Below, piece after piece: positions 5,135-5,752 of a stretch of DNA of 5,752 nt (the first letter of the stretch is position 1; each line of letters begins with the position of its first letter). Source of the stretch: DATHSN01 sp035464115 (GTDB lineage Bacteria; Actinomycetota; Acidimicrobiia; Acidimicrobiales; SKKL01); the NCBI GenBank assembly GCA_035464115.1, contig DATHSN010000437.1:1-5752 (forward strand). The letters are read 5' to 3'. The notes under the pieces are model-generated. The model saw only the letters and a program-made list of their open reading frames with translations, did not search any database and was not told the DNA's origin. Position numbers and translations under genes: made by a program.

Positions 5135-5752
5135 TCAGGAGGCCGGGGCACCGGGGCCGGTGTCGATCCAGGCCAGGTCCCCGTGGCCGTGCTCCTCGGC
5201 CCAGGCCCGCACCCGCCAGCCCTGCTCGATCCAGGCGCCGACGCGCGCCGCGGCGGCGACCAGCTCGAGGGCTCCGACCGGGATGCGGACGCCGACGGGG
5301 AGCGCCGGCACGGTGCCCGGTGCGGCGTGGGGGTCGCCGTCGGCGCCCAGCGGGATCCGGACCGGGCCGATCAGGTCGCGCCACGGGGCGCGCAGCTCCG
5401 CAGGAGGGGTCGTCGGGGGGAGCGAACCGGGCAGCAGGTGCTGGAGGAGCTGACCGACCTCGTCGGCGGCCAGCACCCACTCGAGCACGAACGGCGGCAC
5501 GTCGAGGTCGCGCAGCGGGGCGGGGACCAGCGGCAGGGTGTTGCCCTCCGGTGGCAGCTCGACGGCGACGTCCCGGTCGCCCCGGTGGTCGATGCGGGGC
5601 GCCGCGAACCACGGTGGGTCGAGCGGTGCGTCGGCCGCGCGGGGGGCGTCGAGGTCGAGGACGAACCGGAACCGGTCGTCGGGCAACGGGGCCAGCGCCG
5701 CCCCCTGCGCCCGCCAGAACCCGACCGCTTCGCCGTCGGTGGTGTCCACCAG
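5135..5752 (-). CDS. Radical-SAM-associated conserved protein (paralogue 1; 5' end uncertain)
   Basis: The frame is open to the window edge. A GTG at 5749-5747 could be the start (204 residues), but only three more bases are visible, so the true start may lie outside. Counting from that GTG, residues 59-107 align with residues 14-64 of the downstream paralogue (RDVAVELPPEGNTLPLVP against RDAITITLPTDPDTSLPR, then VPPFVLEWVLAADEVG), and residues 160-195 match its C-terminal block, including WAEEHGHGD. The first 58 residues (FWRAQGAALAPLPDDRFRF and on) have no counterpart there. The linker between the blocks (108-159) is Pro-, Gly- and Ala-rich and lacks the Ser/Thr/Phe-rich region of the paralogue. 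No catalytic motif, signal peptide or membrane segment is seen. Tandem duplication followed by divergence of the centre explains the pair. It could be a second substrate, a substrate-binding chaperone, or half of a heteromeric partner. The coding call is firm, the function unknown. Confidence 0.65.
   Translation of the reverse strand: MVDTTDGEAVGFWRAQGAALAPLPDDRFRFVLDLDAPRAADAPLDPPWFAAPRIDHRGDRDVAVELPPEGNTLPLVPAPLRDLDVPPFVLEWVLAADEVGQLLQHLLPGSLPPTTPPAELRAPWRDLIGPVRIPLGADGDPHAAPGTVPALPVGVRIPVGALELVAAAARVGAWIEQGWRVRAWAEEHGHGDLAWIDTGPGAPAS

Noticed and set aside
4496..5752. Assigning the paralogues to a known RiPP precursor family such as Nif11 or nitrile-hydratase-leader peptides
   Set aside because: There is no Gly-Gly cleavage site, no Nif11 or nitrile hydratase motif, and the length and C-terminal conserved block do not fit those families.

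Overview
This is a very GC-rich stretch (roughly three quarters G+C by eye, with G or C at nearly every third codon position). It uses GTG starts freely and packs its genes tightly. The partial protein at the left edge opens with a GPGWW..SDGKWY..PE motif that I associate with actinobacteria, especially Acidimicrobiia (Iamia/Ilumatobacter-like). An actinobacterium of that kind is the most likely source, but this is inference from composition and one motif, not from a marker gene.

Layout. (1) 1-302, minus strand: N-terminal 100 codons of a WW-motif protein with a long Glu/Pro-rich, probably disordered region; its 3' end lies outside the window. (2) 303-431: divergent intergenic region with a perfect 17-bp palindrome and a 7-bp inverted repeat. 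(3) 432-1433 and 1430-2056, plus strand: a two-gene unit with a 4-base GTGA overlap. The first gene encodes a degenerate ureohydrolase (arginase/agmatinase)-fold protein with an extra N-terminal domain. The second encodes a small soluble metalloprotease-like protein with an exact HEXXH-X18-E gluzincin motif. (4) 2057-2093: short convergent gap with a perfect 8-bp hairpin that runs into the stop codon of the opposing gene. (5) 2094-5752, minus strand, read right to left: a gene cut by the window edge, its shorter paralogue, a radical SAM enzyme, and a radical SAM/SPASM enzyme. The last three are very tightly linked (3-base gap, then a 4-base ATGA overlap).

Minus-strand unit. Two dissimilar radical SAM enzymes follow two related proteins that are not enzymes I recognise. 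Those two proteins share a conserved N-terminal block (FV.EW.L..DE.G) and a conserved C-terminal block (ARV.AWIE.G.RVR.WAEEHGHGD), but their centres do not match. The second has a Ser/Thr/Phe/Pro-rich centre. Radical SAM/SPASM enzymes next to small non-enzymatic proteins are typical of peptide or protein modification (RiPP-type) loci. My working hypothesis is therefore that the paralogous pair are the substrates, or substrate carriers, of the two radical SAM enzymes.

Possible link between the two strands. The gluzincin could be a maturation protease and the ureohydrolase-fold protein a processing or recognition factor. A shared 10-base word, CGGTGTAACC, occurs in the promoter region of the plus-strand pair and in the gap upstream of the second paralogue, which hints at common regulation. 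No transporter, regulator, RNA gene, mobile element or CRISPR array is visible. I do not recognise the whole arrangement as a named system, so functional calls beyond the enzyme folds are inference.
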